Shown one piece after another: positions 63,132 to 64,000 of a stretch of 64,000 nt of DNA (position 1 is the first letter of the stretch; the number at the start of each line of letters is the position of its first letter). This DNA comes from Sphingopyxis sp. USTB-05 (GTDB lineage: Bacteria; Pseudomonadota; Alphaproteobacteria; Sphingomonadales; Sphingomonadaceae), in contig NZ_CP084712.1 of assembly GCF_023822045.1 (NCBI RefSeq), positions 310,001-374,000 on the forward strand, read 5' to 3'. A program made the position numbers and the translations under genes. Under the pieces are notes generated by a model. That model saw only the letters and a list, made by a program, of their open reading frames with translations, made no database searches and was not told the origin of the DNA.

Positions 63132-63585
63132 CCTCTCAATTATTCGTTTGTCGGTTGATCTGGCTCGTCATCCGGAGTTGAAAAGCCCGATAGAAGGCTG
63201 CTTCAACTGCCAGTTGCCCGATTTCGGCGACCTGCATGGCGACACGTCCACCTGTCTGGGGCTGCGCACCAGCCGGTGTGACTGGTTACTGCTGGGCTCT
63301 GCATCCGGTATGGCCGATCGTGCTGCTGCGATGAAGCTGCAGCTTGCCGGGGCACCCGCAATCATCACCGATGTCTCCGACAGCTTCGTTGCCGTTCACA
63401 ATGTCGATAGCGTGCAGCTGGCGACGCATTCTGCTGTGTTGCTGCGGGGAGAAGAGGCCAGGCCAATGCAGATTGGCCAAGTCGATGTCATGGCGTTTTG
63501 TCAGAAGGGCCTAGTGACCCTTTTGATACCCCGCTCATATCGCGGTGCACCATGTTGGCAGGATCTACCTCGTGACTCGCAATGA
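63121..63585 (+). CDS. soxG: Heterotetrameric sarcosine oxidase, gamma subunit
   Basis: About 154 residues. TTG at 63121 is chosen because AAGGAGG (63109-63115) lies 5 nt upstream; it overlaps the end of soxA. Family features: ECFNCQLPDFGD-like start, LRTSRCDWLLLGS, TDVSDSFVAVHNV (the D-S-x-A region) and PMQIGQVDVMAFCQKGLVTLLIPRSY at the end. Small structural subunit at the flavin interface. Last gene of the operon. Confidence 0.85.
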   Translation: MTLDLSIIRLSVDLARHPELKSPIEGCFNCQLPDFGDLHGDTSTCLGLRTSRCDWLLLGSASGMADRAAAMKLQLAGAPAIITDVSDSFVAVHNVDSVQLATHSAVLLRGEEARPMQIGQVDVMAFCQKGLVTLLIPRSYRGAPCWQDLPRDSQ

Positions 63586-63624
63586 GGCTGCGCTGTGGGG
63601 TGTTGCAGAAGCCGCCCCGGCATC

Positions 63625-63636
63625 ATGGTATACCAA
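63625..63636. promoter_or_regulatory. Operator ATGGTATACCAA (distal site of TonB receptor gene)
   Basis: Core GGTATACC at 63627-63634, identical over 12 bp to the site before the GntR gene (33456-33467). It lies upstream of a TTGACA -35 box (63652-63657). Confidence 0.68.
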
Positions 63637-63651
63637 AGGGAGACTTCCTAG

Positions 63652-63679
63652 TTGACAACCGCCTCTATGAGGCATAGCC
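63652..63679 (+). promoter_or_regulatory. Putative sigma-70 promoter of the TonB receptor gene
   Basis: TTGACA at 63652-63657 is a perfect -35 box. The -10 is poor (TAGCCC or ATAGCC around 63674-63680), as expected of a regulated promoter. Both GGTATACC operators flank it. Confidence 0.4.
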
Positions 63680-63687
63680 CCACACTC

Positions 63688-63699
63688 TCGGTATACCAT
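63688..63699. promoter_or_regulatory. Operator TCGGTATACCAT (proximal site of TonB receptor gene)
   Basis: Core GGTATACC at 63690-63697, centre exactly 63 bp (six helical turns) from the distal site, just before the ribosome-binding site GGGGAGG at 63701-63707. A regulator bound at both sites would lie on the same DNA face and could loop out the promoter. Confidence 0.66.
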
Positions 63700-63713
63700 A
63701 GGGGAGGTTTTTC

Positions 63714-64000
63714 GTGACAGACGCACTGGGAAGAATCAATTCCTTCGGCCGGCTAATGGCCGCATCTATGCTAGCGCTGCCGCTCGCTTCGCCTGCGTTC
63801 GCGCAGTCCGCCGAAAAGAGCGACGAGCAGCCGGCACTTGGAGAGATCGTCGTTACGGCGACTAAGCGGCCTGAGCGCCTGCAGGACGTGCCAATCTCGG
63901 TACAGGCTGTCACCGGCGACCTTCTGAGAAGTGGTGCAGTTCAGAACTTCGAGGATGTCCAAGTCCCGGGTCTGCGCGTGTCGCGAGGCGGCATGGCCGA
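63714..64000 (+). CDS. TonB-dependent receptor, N-terminal part (runs off window)
   Basis: GTG 63714 follows GGGGAGG. 95 codons are visible: signal peptide (LMAASMLALPLASPAFA, cleavage before QSAE), a TonB-box-like GEIVVTATKRPERLQDVPIS, then the start of the plug domain (FEDVQVPGLRVSRGG). It is a different receptor from the one at 19681. Control by two operators identical to that of the GntR gene suggests it imports the substrate of the 33.6-63.6 kb locus. Confidence 0.9.
   Translation, partial: MTDALGRINSFGRLMAASMLALPLASPAFAQSAEKSDEQPALGEIVVTATKRPERLQDVPISVQAVTGDLLRSGAVQNFEDVQVPGLRVSRGGMA

Noticed and set aside
1..64000. CRISPR arrays, tRNA or rRNA genes, phage genes
   Set aside because: No regularly spaced short repeats, no tRNA-like cloverleaf ends or rRNA-like conserved blocks, and no phage structural proteins were seen on either strand.

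Overview
The window looks like a chromosomal or large-plasmid segment of a sphingomonad-type alphaproteobacterium (Sphingobium/Novosphingobium/Sphingopyxis-like). Support: high GC coding DNA, TonB-dependent receptors next to catabolic genes, paired CoA ligases/aldehyde dehydrogenases, a gentisate pathway and IS21/IS110/IS3/IS481 elements. Genus assignment is inference from gene content only.

Region 1 (1-15.9 kb) is a decaying catabolic island. It holds the end of a c-type cytochrome, a cupin, a lipoprotein, a sigma-54 activator, and an aldehyde dehydrogenase plus CoA-ligase pair behind a well-formed -24/-12 promoter (6004-6020). Around these lie broken genes: an MFS transporter and a TonB receptor that both lost their 5' halves at one junction (~4250), a frameshifted FAD oxidoreductase, a C-terminal stub of a histone-deacetylase-like amidohydrolase, an SDR/Baeyer-Villiger monooxygenase chimera, and a CoA ligase with one in-frame amber codon.

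Region 2 (15.9-26.4 kb) has an M19 dipeptidase-like protein, two GlxA/AraC-type regulators, an intact TonB receptor and a fused 1289-residue hydantoinase/5-oxoprolinase.

Region 3 (26.4-33.1 kb) is a nested IS graveyard: a 3'-truncated IS110 transposase, a truncated IS21 (called B here), a third IS21 (C) split by an intact IS21 (A, 28427-30761, 5-bp target duplication GATGC), and an IS481 remnant. A and B each carry a perfect 42-bp palindrome of unrelated sequence exactly 44 nt before istA.

Region 4 (33.4-63.6 kb) is a large, tightly overlapping catabolic locus. A GntR regulator leads two SDRs, two aldehyde dehydrogenases, a sulfatase, a 2-oxoacid-dehydrogenase E1 pair with a free-standing lipoyl protein (no E2/E3), a VOC protein, an arylsulfate sulfotransferase and a complete ring-cleavage route (flavin hydroxylase, gentisate dioxygenase, maleylpyruvate isomerase, fumarylpyruvate hydrolase). 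Next come two AT-richer genes that I read as a linalool dehydratase/isomerase-like protein and a degenerate paralogue, then an IS3 element broken by an IS110/IS1111 element, two MFS transporters, a PYROXD2-like flavoprotein and a heterotetrameric sarcosine oxidase operon (soxBDAG). A TonB receptor begins at the right edge. Two palindromic operator motifs tie the locus together: ATGGTATACCA in front of the GntR gene and twice in front of the last TonB receptor (63 bp apart, around a promoter), and CCAWACACYAGTGTWTGG in front of the linalool-dehydratase-like pair and between the MFS gene and the PYROXD2/sox operon. My reading is that one regulated locus takes up a sulfated or N-methylated aromatic compound, trims its side chain and funnels the ring through gentisate; the actual substrate cannot be named from sequence.
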